NCBI RefSeq assembly: GCF_000321225.1
Contig: NW_004450461.1
Coordinates: forward strand, 615,794 to 679,793
Source of the DNA: Odobenus rosmarus divergens
Taxonomy: Eukaryota > Chordata > Mammalia > Carnivora > Odobenidae
Direction: 5' to 3'
Length of the DNA stretch: 64,000 bases
Shown here: positions 35,665 through 46,200 of the stretch, in pieces
Layout: each line of letters opens with the position of its first letter
Position numbering within the stretch: position 1 is the first letter of the stretch
The notes under the pieces: model-generated
Told to the model about the DNA's origin: nothing
The model's input: only the letters and a program-made list of their open reading frames with translations
Database searches by the model: none
Made by a program: the position numbers and the translations under genes

Positions 35665-35815
35665 ATAGCCTGGTGATGGGTATTAAGGAGGGCATGTATA
35701 GCATGGAGCACTGGGTGTTATACGAAAACAATGGATCATGGATCACCACATCAAAAACTAATGATGTATTGTATGGTGACTAACATAACATAATAAAATA
35801 AAAAAAAATGAAAAA
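35665..35815 (+). mobile_element. 5'-truncated carnivore L1 3' end
   Basis: The final part of the L1 3' UTR is clear: 'gcctggtgatgggtattaaggagggcatg', 'tggagcactgggtgttatacgaaaacaatggatcatgg', 'ctaatgatgtattgtatggtgactaacataacataataaaa', then the A-rich tail. Confidence 0.92.
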
Positions 35816-36430
35816 AACTATATGTAAAATATATTTAAAATAATTATTCTATTCATAAGCTCTTTCATACACACACATACATACAGCATACACCTTCTTT
35901 TCCCTTTACATGAAGTCATATTGATCATAAAGAGTGATACACAAAAAGTGATCATAATTACCACAAAAAGGACAATATATGACTTTAAACATGTAATGTG
36001 TTGAATTTTATTTATTTTTGGTTCTTTACAAAGGTAAGTCACTGGTAGTAACAGAGGTATATAATTATTTTTAAATAAAATTCAATTATACTCTGCAAGA
36101 GTAATCTAGGAGAGTTGTCTATTCAAAGGAGATATTTCTCTCCAGAATTTACTCTTATATTGCATTTGCACTTTTATTAAGAGAGTGAATTATATTTAAT
36201 GAATATATAGTATCATTTCTTCCAGACAAAATATGAAAATTGCCTTAACCAAGACTAGAAACTTAAAATATTAAAAGTCAATAACTTTTAAGATGCAATT
36301 TCTTGCCTTACATTTCATTTGATGGCAAAGGCAATTAACAGCTCCATGTAAGACTAATCACATAAGTAAAATTGGTACAAACTAGAATTTCAAAGGGAAA
36401 ATATGCATAATTCATAATTAAATGATAAAC
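35816..36430. other. Unique AT-rich DNA, no feature seen
   Basis: No gene or recognisable repeat. Confidence 0.5.
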
Positions 36431-36439
36431 TATAATACA

Positions 36440-37021
36440 TTCATAAAGTATCCTGGAAAAATTTCCATGAGAAGAATATGTATTCTGCTGCTATTGGATA
36501 GAATGGTCTGTATATGTCTGTTAGGTTTAATTGGTCTAAAGTATTTTTCAAATTCAGTGTTTCCTTTTTTATTTATTGTCTGGATGATCTATCCATTGTT
36601 GAAAGTGAGGTACTGAAATCTCTTACTATTACTGTATTGTTGTCTCTTACTCCTTTCATATCTGTTAGTATTTGCTTAACATATTTAGATGCTCTGATGT
36701 TGAGTGTGTATATACTTAACGATTGTTATATCCTCTTGATTAATTGATCCCTTTTCATAATATAATGACCTTTGTTTCTTGCTACTGTTTTTTAACTAAC
36801 ATCTATTTTGTCTAATATAAAATAGCTATTTCTGCTCTCTAGGTTTCCATTTGCATGAAATATCCTTTCACATCCCTTCACTTTGAGCCTATCTATATCC
36901 TTGTAGCTGAAGTGTATCTCTTGTAAGCAGGGTCTTATTTTTTGTTGTTGTTGCTCTTTTGTTTTTGTTTTAATCCATTCATTCACTCTATAACTTTTTT
37001 TGAAGAATCCAGGCCCATTAA
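36440..37021 (-). repeat. Old L1 ORF2 fragment, minus strand
   Basis: The complement of the ORF2 endonuclease/linker region is well preserved: 'gtctggatgatctatccattgttgaaagtgaggtactgaaatctcttactattactgtattgttgtct', 'tgttatatcctcttgattaattgatccc', 'ggtttccatttgcatgaaatatcctttcacatcccttcactttgagcctat'. The plus-strand open frames at 36422-36747 are antisense shadows. Confidence 0.92.
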
Positions 37022-37500
37022 CCAGCTTTGAGGGCCTCAGCTATTGGTGTGCACTTCCATGGCTGTAAGATCTTGCCACAGGTCTGCATGTGGCACTGGA
37101 GGCCAGTGACAGGTGTCAGGCCAGCAGTGTGCAAATACATGGCTGGAGGGGTTGGCCTCTAGGATGCAAACAGCGGTAAGGTTAACTTTGGGGGTGTAGC
37201 GTGGCATTTCACATTAATGTAGCCACAGAGGCCTGGCCTGGCTGCTGGTGCATGTCTAGGGCTACAGCGGGGGTCAGAAAAAGAGTGGGGAGGGACTCAG
37301 GTGGCTGGAGTGAATGCAGATACCTGTGGAGAAAAAACCAGTGAAATCCACAGGGCTTCAGTTGCAGCTGTCCTGGCCATTGATTTATTCAGTGGTGAAA
37401 GCCCCTGATGGTTGTCTGCAGAGCAGACTAGGGCATGGTGGCTGTTTCTGCTGTTTCACTGAATATAATTTTAGGAATGGCAATAAATGTGGAGAATGAT
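37022..37500. other. G+C-richer segment, origin unknown
   Basis: This 480-bp block (CTGG/GGCTGG-rich) stands out from its 33-35% GC surroundings. It has no convincing open frame, splice sites or known repeat head/tail. It may be part of an LTR or old element. A 61-codon plus-strand frame at its right end is not supported as a gene. Confidence 0.5.
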
Positions 37501-38110
37501 GTCCCATATAACAATGATGTCTTCATCAGCCTTTAGTACATATCATAGCTCAATAAAATTTTGATGATCTTGGAAAACATAAGAAATATGTGTGGCTCAT
37601 TAAGAATTACAGAGTGGTAAGTACAGATCCTAGTAGATTTTTCATCTCTTATTTGATCAATGAGAACTGATCATCTCTGTATCTGATCTTATCTGATACA
37701 ACCTAAAAGGTTGTATATCATTATTCTAACACCAAGCCCTTGTATTCTGACATAGAAGAACTTCCAACTATAGCGTTAACTGATGAAGAGAACAAAACAG
37801 AATTTGATTCCAAACAAGTAATAGAGCAAAATATATTCATTTATATGTACATATGCACATAAAACATTGAAACAATTCTAATATATAATTATCAAAATTT
37901 CAAGAGAGTGTGAAGAGTAGCTGAAGGATTATTTTATACTTTATAGAATTATAAATTATTTTCATTTTAAAAATAGTATATTTATGTGTTGCTTCTTTTT
38001 TCTCTAAGGGGCAAAATTATATCATAAATTTTTCAAATTCTGAAATAGATTACTGGTGTTGCATATAATTTTATTTATAACATTTTGGCATTTCTAGTGC
38101 TTTTTACTGA
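37501..38110. other. Unique AT-rich DNA, no feature seen
   Basis: No gene or recognisable repeat. Confidence 0.5.
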
Positions 38111-38136
38111 CCTTTAATTTGTTTCAGTTTCTAATA
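38111..38136 (+). repeat. 26-nt sequence with an exact second copy at 41654-41679
   Basis: CCTTTAATTTGTTTCAGTTT and the six bases after it occur identically 3.5 kb away inside a MaLR LTR. Chance is very unlikely even at this base composition. Confidence 0.9.
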
Positions 38137-38750
38137 TTGTTAAAGAAAAATCACACTAGACAAGTTAAACAGGTGAGGAAGACTTTCTTCAAGACTACCG
38201 CCAAAGGGGAAAAGATTAAACTCACCTCCACTGAAATGAGAGCTAAGAAAGAGTTTAAGCACTGGTGTGAGCTAGTACAAAAGCACAGGGTGGGCTGGGG
38301 TGGGGGGCACTTTGGAGAGGGCCAAGTGTGTCTGCTCTTCGGTGCATATCAAAGTTAGGCTCCTACCTTCCCACACCGAGTTAGGGTCTCTATATTTCTT
38401 GATGATTACATTCAAAGAGATGGCTCCCAGCTCTTTGAGAAAGTCATTCCTGGGTTGTAAAGCTGGTAAGATGCTAGGGGAAGATTTACATCCCAAAGGG
38501 ACAGAGAAAGAGTTTACAGTTGTAAGTTTCCCAAAGTAATTTTTTTATTGTTGTTTTTGTTTTTGTTTTTGTTTTTGTTTTCCCAAGAAAAAGGGGCTCA
38601 GGGGCTTATAATCAGGAAGAAACCTGTCAAAGGTTTAGACAAGCTTAGGGGAATGTGAAGGCCTTCTTGGTCAATACTATGTATGTAACTATTCCAAAGA
38701 GAGCTTTTGACTTGAAAATAAGCAGACTTTGCCCTGGAGACCTTAACAAA
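38137..38750. repeat. Unclassified repeat-like segment with (GTTTTT)n
   Basis: Mixed-composition sequence with LTR-like texture. A GTTTTT run lies at 38550-38580. Several 75-79 codon frames on both strands overlap each other and have no recognisable product. No termini are defined. Confidence 0.35.
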
Positions 38751-38751
38751 T

Positions 38752-38885
38752 CCTCTTCTCTCGCTTTTTCTTTTTTGCCTCAGTCTCAGCCTTCTCCTCC
38801 CCCTCTTCTTCCTCCTCTTCTTCCTCATCCCCCGCCACCTTCTCCTCTTCCTCCCTCCCTCCTTCTCCTTCTTCTTTTCTCTCTG
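38752..38885 (+). repeat. Polypyrimidine (CCT/TTC)n tract
   Basis: About 130 nt are almost purely C and T on the plus strand (runs such as CTTCTTCCTCCTCTTCTTCC). The lysine/arginine-rich minus frame and Ser/Pro/Leu-rich plus frame are composition artefacts. Confidence 0.9.
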
Positions 38886-39046
38886 TAACTGAGAAAAAGA
38901 CCACCCAGATAAGCCACTACCATTTATAAGAAATTAAATTTAAAATATGTTAAAACAAAAATAAAAAGATAATATTGTTAAAGGTTTTCCAAGTTAATAA
39001 GCTTTTCCACCAAGTTATTTGATCAGGAATTTTCAAGTTTTAGTCT

Positions 39047-39170
39047 ATTAAAGAGGGCACGTTCTGCGTGGAGCACTGGGTTTTATACGCAAACAATGAA
39101 TCATGGAACACTACATCAAAAACTAATGATGTGATGTATGGTGACTAACATAACATAAAAAAAAATATAT
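39047..39170 (+). mobile_element. L1 3' end, first of a tandem pair
   Basis: The terminal 3' UTR is 'attaaagagggcacgttctgcgtggagcactgggttttatacgcaaacaatgaatcatggaacactacatcaaaaactaatgatg', then ACATAAAAAAAAATATATAC. Confidence 0.9.
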
Positions 39171-39178
39171 ACAACATG

Positions 39179-39605
39179 TCAGGAAACAAACTGAGGGTTG
39201 CTGGAGGGGGGTGTGGGTGGGATGGGGTGGCTGGGTGACAGACATTGGGGAGGGTATGTGCTATGGTGAGCGCTGTGAATTGTGTAAGACTGTTGAATCA
39301 CAGACCTGTACCTCTGAAACAAATAATACATGTTAAAAAAAAGAGAAGAAGATAGCAGGAGGGGAAGAATGAAGCGGGGAAAATTGGAGGGGGAGACGAA
39401 CCATGAGAGACGATGGACTCTGAGAAACAAACTGAGGGTTCTAGAGGGGAGGGGGTGGGGGGGATGGGTTAGCCTGGTGATGGGTATTAAAGAGGGCACC
39501 TTCTGCATGGAGCACTGGGTGTTATGCACAAACAATGAATCATGGAACACTACATCAAAAACGAATGATGTGATGTATGGTGATTAACATAACATAATAA
39601 AAGAA
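39179..39605 (+). mobile_element. L1 3' UTR, second of a tandem pair
   Basis: A longer 3' UTR copy begins at 'aggaaacaaactgagggttgctggagggg'. It passes through the 'tgtgaattgtgtaagactgttgaatcacagacctgtacctctgaaacaaataatacatgtt' block and the purine/G-rich tract. It ends in the same terminal block as the copy to its left, then a short A-rich tail. The plus- and minus-strand frames of 85 and 123 codons in it are not genes. Confidence 0.92.
39444..39468 (+). other. G-quadruplex-type motif in L1 3' UTR
   Basis: At least four G-runs of three or more occur within 25 nt (GAGGGGAGGGGGTGGGGGGG...). L1 3' UTRs of several mammals carry such motifs. A similar cluster lies at 39204-39234. Confidence 0.8.
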
Positions 39606-40430
39606 AAGAATTGCAGAGTAAATTATTACAAACTTTTCTAAGTGTTTTTTCTCTTATTGCCTATGCAAGGAATCAATTATTTATATTTAGCAAAAGAAAA
39701 GAAAAAAATATCAATATAGTTTTGTTATATTTATGTAACTTTGAGTTGATATTCTATACAGATAATTTGTAAGTACAAATGTACTGACTTACGTACTCTT
39801 TCTCAGAAGTATGCAGGTCATGGACTATGCCTTTCTTTCCTGTAACTCAATGAATTAAGTCAGTGCCTCAACACAATGGCACTCCATAAGAACTGGACAA
39901 ATTCACAAATGAATGATATTGTGGGTGTTTGGTCTGATGATAATTGTAGGAAGATTAACATTAGCCCTCATAGTATCAATTAAAACCCCTGTTATTTTTA
40001 TGAAAAATTAAGTTCTTTAATTTAGCAATGTATAAAGGATTAAAAATCCTCCAGTGCTAGTTTTGAAAGCTCGTTAATGCTAATAAGGACTTGACTTTTA
40101 ATAGTTTTTCCCCAATATTATGGGGAAAATAAGTGTTCATTAGGTTAGTATATTCTTTTTATTTCTAAATTACTGCCTTTTTTCTCTAGTATTATTTTGG
40201 AATATCATTCAAATTCCTCTTCAAAATAATAGGTGGCCACTTGCAATAAAAAATCCTTAGACCACCTCTGTCTGGAAGAACTCTCAGCTTCCTTTTGGTA
40301 GCATTTTGAAAAGATTTCTTCTTCTTCTCATATTATTATATTTGTTACTTTAGTACAAAAGTCACCCACTCTTTCTCAACAAGTTTTGATAAACATATGA
40401 CTGTCCTGCCCTCCACCCTAATACTACTTC
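39606..40430. other. Unique AT-rich DNA, no feature seen
   Basis: No gene or recognisable repeat. Confidence 0.5.
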
Positions 40431-41085
40431 TGATTTATGAGCAACGAGATGGATGAGGGGGCAGGGGATGTCTTCTAGGGGCATTGAGAGGAATCAGGAG
40501 ATAAGGTTCAGAGTTCCCAGGTCTTAGCTGGAACTTGGCCTGGACTAGCCTCAGATTGGATAAGACTGTACTTGTCCCTTCCCTGGTGATGGGAACTGGC
40601 AAAGCCGAACAAACTTGAATCTGAGGCAACTGTCACTGTTGGGACCCTGCCTTAGGTTCAGTGGAATTACCAACATGCCTAGGGGTGGGGGGTAAAGGCA
40701 GAGGAAAACTACTTGATACAGAGCCAGTAAGCCAGTGTTCTCAAGCAGAAGACTCTTTTTATCAGATGAAATCTCAAGCAGAATGCCAACATGTAAAACA
40801 GAGTGGATCTACTCTGATCTGATTGAAGTGGGGCGTTCAGAGATCACGGACCATCATCTTCTTTGAGACATCTCCACAGAACCATGGTACTCTGTGAAGC
40901 AGCTCTAACCCCAGGATATCTGAAATGAAGAGTAAAAAATGGGCCCAGAGAGGTAGGTAAATTTCCCAAGTCCCCTGCCTCCCAGGCCAAAAAGCCTTTC
41001 CCTCCACTGCCTCCCTCTTTCACAAACGAACAGACGAACGAACAAAAACTGGTTATATGGTCATAAGCGTACTGCATACATGTTT
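40431..41085. other. G+C-richer segment, mostly unclassified
   Basis: About 650 bp are clearly richer in G+C than the flanks, with a MIR-like phrase at 40935-40970 ('aatgggcccagagaggtaggtaaatttcccaag'). A few AACG units lie at 41027-41047. No coding frame is convincing. Confidence 0.45.
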
Positions 41086-41169
41086 ATTTCATATGTAACA
41101 TCTGGTAAGTTATCAAATGTAGCAGTCCCTGAGATGTCTATCTTAAGCCTATCCCACTATTGTATTTTA

Positions 41170-41285
41170 TTTTTTTCTGTGTAAAAAGCATCTTAATTTT
41201 TTTCTTTTTATTTCTTTAAATTCAATTAGCCAACGTATCATTAGTTTCAGATGTAGAGTTCAGTATTTCATCAGTTGCATATACC
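41170..41285 (-). mobile_element. Very short 5'-truncated L1 3' end
   Basis: The complement of an older carnivore L1 3' UTR ('ttaaattcaattagccaacgtatcattagtttcagatgtagagttcagtatttcatcagttgcatata') is flanked by a duplication of 14 bp with one mismatch (ACTATTGTATTTTA at 41156-41169, ATTATTGTATTTTA at 41286-41299). Confidence 0.85.
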
Positions 41286-41517
41286 ATTATTGTATTTTAG
41301 ATGAATTTAACTTTTTGGTTTTCCAGGTTCACAGCTAGAGAGGAATTTTGTCTTAGGATGAATCGTTTCTTGAGTCTCACCCATATATGATTTAGATGTT
41401 ATTTAGATGAAACTTTGGATTTTAAACTTTAGAGTTAATGCTGTAATGGGGTTTGGGGAAAGTAATTAATGAATTTACATATGAAAAGAACATGAATTTG
41501 GGGAGCTATGGGCAGGA

Positions 41518-41908
41518 TGTTATAGACCAAATATTTGCTTCTCCCCTGAATTCATGTGTTAAACATTGCTTCTCCATTCCTCCTGATGTGATGATATTAG
41601 GAAATGGTGCCTTTAAGAGATAATTAGGGTTAGACGAGATAATGAGGGTGAAGCCTTTAATTTGTTTCAGTTTCTAATAGTACCCTTATAAAAGTTATCA
41701 GAGAAAAAGAGCTTGCTTCCCCTCTCTGCCATGTAAAGACACAATAACTTGGTAGTCTGCAACCCAGAAGAAAATTTTCACCAGATTTGGACCAGCTGGC
41801 ACCCTGACCTTGGAATCCCAGCTTCCATAACAAGAAAAATAAATTTCTGTTGTTTAAAGCCACCCAGTCTATGGTGATTTGTTACAGAGGTCCAAACTGA
41901 CTAAGACA
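41518..41908 (+). mobile_element. MaLR (MLT1/MST-type) solo LTR
   Basis: The 391-bp segment starts TGTTATAGACCAAATATTTG and ends ACTGACTAAGACA, as MaLR LTRs do. Internal landmarks are 'gatgtgatgatattaggaaatggtgcctttaagagataattaggg', 'acccttataaaag', 'ccatgtaaagacacaataac', and a polyadenylation signal in 'gaaaaataaatttctgttgtttaaagccacccagtctatggtgatttgttac'. One part does not follow the family: 41654-41679 replaces the usual stretch between the GGTGAAGCC block and the CCCTTATAAAAG block. Confidence 0.88.
41654..41679 (+). repeat. 26-nt foreign patch inside the MaLR LTR
   Basis: This stretch is identical to 38111-38136 and takes the place of the family's normal sequence in the LTR. Confidence 0.85.
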
Positions 41909-42299
41909 TTTTATCACATTCCATTCTTACAATTAACATTATCTATATTTAAAAGATAGGAAGATTTACTTCAGAGATGTCATCTTAACGATATCCAGGT
42001 TGCAAAGCTATTATATTTTGGAGTTAAGATTTGAATCTAAAGCAGTTTGTTCCAAGGCCAAACTATGCCTTGAGTTACTCTTCCTATATTCTCTTTATTA
42101 AATTATTGTGAAAAAGAGTACACATGCTTAAATTTCTGCTCATGTTTTCATCATTAAAATATAAGTACTGTACATCCATGGTTATTGAAATCCATGTGTT
42201 TTCAGAGCACTTGAGAAAGAGAGAAATTACATGAAAAAAAATCTGAATTCTGTCCTCAAGAAGTTTATAATACAGTTAGAAATATAAGACAAAACAAAT

Positions 42300-43300
42300 A
42301 TATAAGGCTCATAGATTTCTTTTTTGTGAAAGGAACACAACATAAGATCTACCATCTTAGTACATTTTTAAAATATACAGTATTCTTTATTATAAGTACT
42401 CTGCTGTACGGTATATTTCTAGGATTTATTCACTTTGTATAACTGAAACTTTGTAGCCTTTGGCTACTACCCCCTTGTTTCCCTTTCTCTCAGACCTTGG
42501 CAACCACCATTCTATTGTCTGTTTCTATGAGTTTATTTTAGATTCTTCATATATGTGCTATCATGTAGTATTTGTCCTTCTCTGTCTGGCTTATTTCACT
42601 GAACATGTCCTCTAGATTCATCCATGTTGCTACAAATGCCAGGATTTTTTTTTCTTTGAAGACTAAATATTGTTCCCTCATATATACATATCACATTTTC
42701 TTTATTCATTCATTTGTTGATGGACATTTCAGTTACTTCTATGTCTTGGCTACTGGGAAAATCATAAGAATGTGGGTATCACTTTAAAATCCTGATTTTA
42801 ATCCCTTTGGATATATACCCAGGATTCAGATTTCTGGATTATATGGTAGCTCTATTTTTAGTTTCTTGAGGAATTTGCACACTGTTTCCATAGTGGCTGC
42901 ATGAATTCATATTCCCATCGACGTGTTCAAGGGTTCCCTTTTCTCTATATCCTGGCTAATGCTTCTTATTGGTCTTCAGTGTAATAGCCATCATAACAGG
43001 TGTGAGGTGGTATCTCATTGTGGTTTTGATTTGCATTTTCTTGATATTTAGTGATGTTTATATATCTTTACATATGCCTGTTAGCCATTTGGATGTTTTC
43101 TTTGGAGCTATGTCTATTCAAGTCCTTTGCTCATTTTTAAACTGAGATATTGTTTTTAATTTTTAAATATTATTATTATTATTACTATTGAGTTGTTTGA
43201 GTTTCTTACATATTTTAGGTATTAACCCCCATCAGATATATATTTTGCAAATACTTTCTCCCATTCCATAGGTGGCCTTTTCATTTTGTTGTGTATTTAT
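42300..43300 (-). repeat. Old L1M 3' part, minus strand
   Basis: The complement of the L1M 3' UTR and ORF2 C-terminal region reads through: 'tatttctaggatttattcactttgtataactgaaactttgtagcc', 'ggcttatttcactgaacatgtcctctagattcatccatgttgctacaaatg', 'tatcccattgtggttttgatttgc'-type wording near 43010, and 'aggtattaacccccatcagatatatattttgcaaatactttctcccattcc' near 43218. An (ATT)n run is at 43168-43188. Open frames here are antisense shadows. Confidence 0.92.
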
Positions 43301-43870
43301 TTTAAATAAAATCCACAAGGGAGAGATGGCAAACAACATAGAAAACAAATAGAAAAAAATAAACCTACTGCAAATGAATAGTATAGCTGTACTGAAGAAA
43401 GGGGTGGAGGAGAGTAATCTAGGTAACTTTTGATTTCATTTTAATTTTAGTTATCTTATGAAAAATAAAATGCTAATTTCGATGACAGACTGAGTTAGAG
43501 ATATATTATCAGGAATAACATTCACCTTACAAGTGTGTACAGTGAAGATGAACATAATCCTGAATTAGTGGTTTGAAGAACAGAATCTATGTTCCTTGTT
43601 TGCCTTATAGTACATGACTCTGGCAAGTTTTCTGATGGATATGAGTCCTGGCTTTCTCTTTTCTAAATGTGATGAAGTAATAATAATACTGGATTTGGGA
43701 ATATAACCAACTTAATTTTTATATGTCATTGTAAACCTAGACTTTTATTGTTGCTGTTTTGAGTCTCTGTGACTTTGAATATGAGGATGATTATTATTAA
43801 TCAGAGGGAGATTTTTGTTTTTTAGACTCAAACAGTAAGTGTGAGACTGTTTTTTAAGGTGCAAAGCTTT
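43301..43870. other. Unique AT-rich DNA, no feature seen
   Basis: No gene or recognisable repeat. Confidence 0.5.
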
Positions 43871-43871
43871 A

Positions 43872-44098
43872 GGGGCACCTGGGTGGCTCAGTAGGTTGAG
43901 CTACGTGCTCCGTGTTGGTTCAGGTCATGATCTCAAGGTTGTGGGATTGAGCCCCAAGTCCGGCTCCATGCTCAACGGGAGTCTGCTTGGGATTCTCTCT
44001 CCCTGTCCCTCTCTCTCTCTGCCCCTCCCCTCCCCTCTACCTTCTGCTCACACACGCTCTCTCTCTCTCAAATAAATAAATAAATATTTTAAAAAAAC
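43872..44098 (+). mobile_element. Older-subfamily carnivore tRNA-Lys SINE
   Basis: The head GGGGCACCTGGGTGGCTCAG is intact. The middle has 'ctacgtgctccgtgttggttcaggtcatgatctcaaggttgtgggattgagccc' and a long CT-rich block, then the (AAATA)n tail. No clear duplication was found. Confidence 0.93.
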
Positions 44099-44383
44099 AG
44101 TTGGAGTTTTATGCAAACAAACTTTATAGCAGTCGTTGTTTTTTGAGTAAGCCTCCTGATGACAGGAAGTGTCTTATATTTTTTAACTCCAGTATTGGTC
44201 ATGGTGCCTAGAGCATGATATGCATTCAGTTAATCAATGACTTCTATGGTATATATTAGAACATGGATTTATGTATTTCAAAGTGTAGAAACCGTGTGGT
44301 GCACACACTTTTTAGCTTTAGTGAATGGATTGCACGTTAAAAATTATTGTTAATACTTTACAGAGTTTGGTTATTCAGAAATT

Positions 44384-44575
44384 TTTTTAAGATTTTATTT
44401 GTCAGAGAGAGAGAGAGAGAGTGAGAGAGCATACAAGCAAGGGGAGCGGCAGGCAGAGGGAGAAGCAGGGGCCCCACTGAACAAGGAGACTGATGCGGGA
44501 CTGGATCCCAGAACCCTGGGATCATGACCTGAGCTGAACGCAGACGTTTAACTGACTGAGCCACCCAGGCGTCCC
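44384..44575 (-). mobile_element. Carnivore tRNA-Lys SINE
   Basis: A minus-strand copy with a duplication starting TATTCAGAAA at 44372 and 44576. It lies 285 bp from the previous SINE in the opposite orientation. Confidence 0.94.
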
Positions 44576-44589
44576 TATTCAGAAAATTC

Positions 44590-45030
44590 TTAATGATTTT
44601 GCTCATAGCAGCAAGCCTCTGTGTACTTAAATCAGCAAATGTTGACACATCATAACACTAAAGTGAAATGGCATTAATGTGATCTATTATGCTCTATTGG
44701 ATATAGGGCTTGTTGTGCTATTATCCTACTTTTAATTGTCAAAGTCACTCAAGTCTTAAAACTGAGTAGGGATTTATAAACAGAAGTTAAGTGAATATTC
44801 TTGTAACTTAAATTTACCATGCATAAGTATCCAATTATTAAGCTTACATATAAATGTTTCTTTTTAAGGGCAATTCTAAAGGAAAATAGCATTTGTAACA
44901 CATTTAAGCTACAAATCACCTTAGTTTAGAAGAAAATAATGTTTTTTTGGATAATTTATTTTTACTTATAAAATAATTGCATATGCTGTAGATATATATG
45001 ATGCTCTAGAGACAAAATACAGCTTTTTTT
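44590..45030. other. Unique AT-rich DNA, no feature seen
   Basis: No gene or recognisable repeat. Confidence 0.5.
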
Positions 45031-45045
45031 TCAGTGTTGTTTTTT

Positions 45046-45426
45046 TTTAAATAATTTTTTTATTGTTATGTTAACCACCATACATTACATCATTAGTTTT
45101 TGATGCAGTGTTCCATGATTCATTGTTTGTGCATAACACCCCGTGCTCCATGCAGAACGTGCCCTCTTTAATACCCATCACCAGGCCAATCCATCCCCCC
45201 ACCCCCTCCCCTCTAGAACCCTCAGTTTGTTTATCAGAGTCCATCGTCTCTCATGGTTCGTCTCCCCCTCCGACTTACTCCCCTTCATTCTTCCCCTCCT
45301 GCTATCTTCTTCTTCTTCTTCTTTTTTTTCTTAACATACGTTGCATTATTTGTTTCAGAAGTACAGATCTGTGATTCAACAGTATTGCACAATTCACAGC
45401 GCTCACCATAGCACATACCCTCCCCA
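45046..45426 (-). mobile_element. Young 5'-truncated L1 insertion
   Basis: The complement of the carnivore L1 3' UTR is nearly intact: 'ttattgttatgttaaccaccatacattacatcattagtttttgatgcagtgttccatgattcattgtttgtgcataacacc' through to 'cagcgctcaccatagcacataccctccccatc'. An exact 15-bp duplication, TCAGTGTTGTTTTTT (45031-45045 and 45427-45441), bounds a 381-bp insert. The C-runs at 45193-45212 are the G-quadruplex motif on the other strand. Confidence 0.95.
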
Positions 45427-45441
45427 TCAGTGTTGTTTTTT

Positions 45442-46004
45442 ATTTGAGTGTGATTTGATATATGATAGACTTTTTTTCTGGGCTGGCTCATACTGAGTGA
45501 AACTGTATATGAATTATTAAACAATATATTTTTCAACATTCTTCTTATTCCACAATATGAGGGACAAGTTTTACTTCCTGCAACAAATAATAACTAGGTT
45601 TAATGTGCTTTCCTAGAAGAGTTTAGATAGAGTTCTAACAAGTAAGTTTCCAACTTCTCTTTGAATAATCAAATGTTGCAGATAGAAATCATGTCTTTGG
45701 AGTGGAAACAATAATAATATTCAATATAATTGAGATTATTTGTGAATTTAGTGTTCTTCGTTTTCCCTAACCTAGTAACATCTGTGAAAAAGTGAAATGG
45801 CAGCTGTCAGGTATCAGTGATGCATGGATTCATCAAATTACTAAATATGTCTTAAAATAATCATGGCATTATTTGATCTTTGTGTTCTTTGTAATTAGTG
45901 GTAAGTAAACTGCTGTTAAAGAATTGGGCCCAAGAGCATTAACAATGTATGCAAAGTTATATATGCAAGTTTAGAATTTTCTGGATATTTGGATACAAGT
46001 CTGA
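45442..46004. other. Unique AT-rich DNA, no feature seen
   Basis: No gene or recognisable repeat. Confidence 0.5.
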
Positions 46005-46200
46005 TTTTTTTTTAAAGATTTTATTTATTTATTTGACAGAGAGAGACACAGCGAGAGGGAACACAAGGAGGGGGATTGGGGGAGGGAGAAGCAGACCTCC
46101 TGCCGAGCAGGGAGCCTGATGTGGGGCTCGATCCCAGGACCCCGGGACCATGACCTGAGCTGAAGGCAGATGCTTAACGACTGAGCCACCCAGGCGCCCC
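46005..46200 (-). mobile_element. Carnivore tRNA-Lys SINE, full length
   Basis: A minus-strand copy from the poly(T) tail to 'gactgagccacccaggcgcccc' with the young-type middle. The duplication is not obvious. Confidence 0.94.

Noticed and set aside
36422..36747. Hydrophobic plus-strand frames suggesting a small membrane protein
   Set aside because: They are the antisense of an L1 ORF2 fragment.
38598..38828. Arg/Lys-rich minus-strand frame resembling a nuclear or splicing-factor basic region
   Set aside because: It is the complement of the polypyrimidine tract, so purine-rich codons force Arg/Lys/Glu.
38655..38888. Plus-strand frame with a Ser/Pro/Leu-rich end
   Set aside because: It is a composition artefact of the same C/T tract.
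39179..39550. 123-codon minus-strand frame with relatives at 45108-45374 and 47016-47267
   Set aside because: All three are the antisense or sense of the L1 3' UTR. The recurrence reflects repeat copies.
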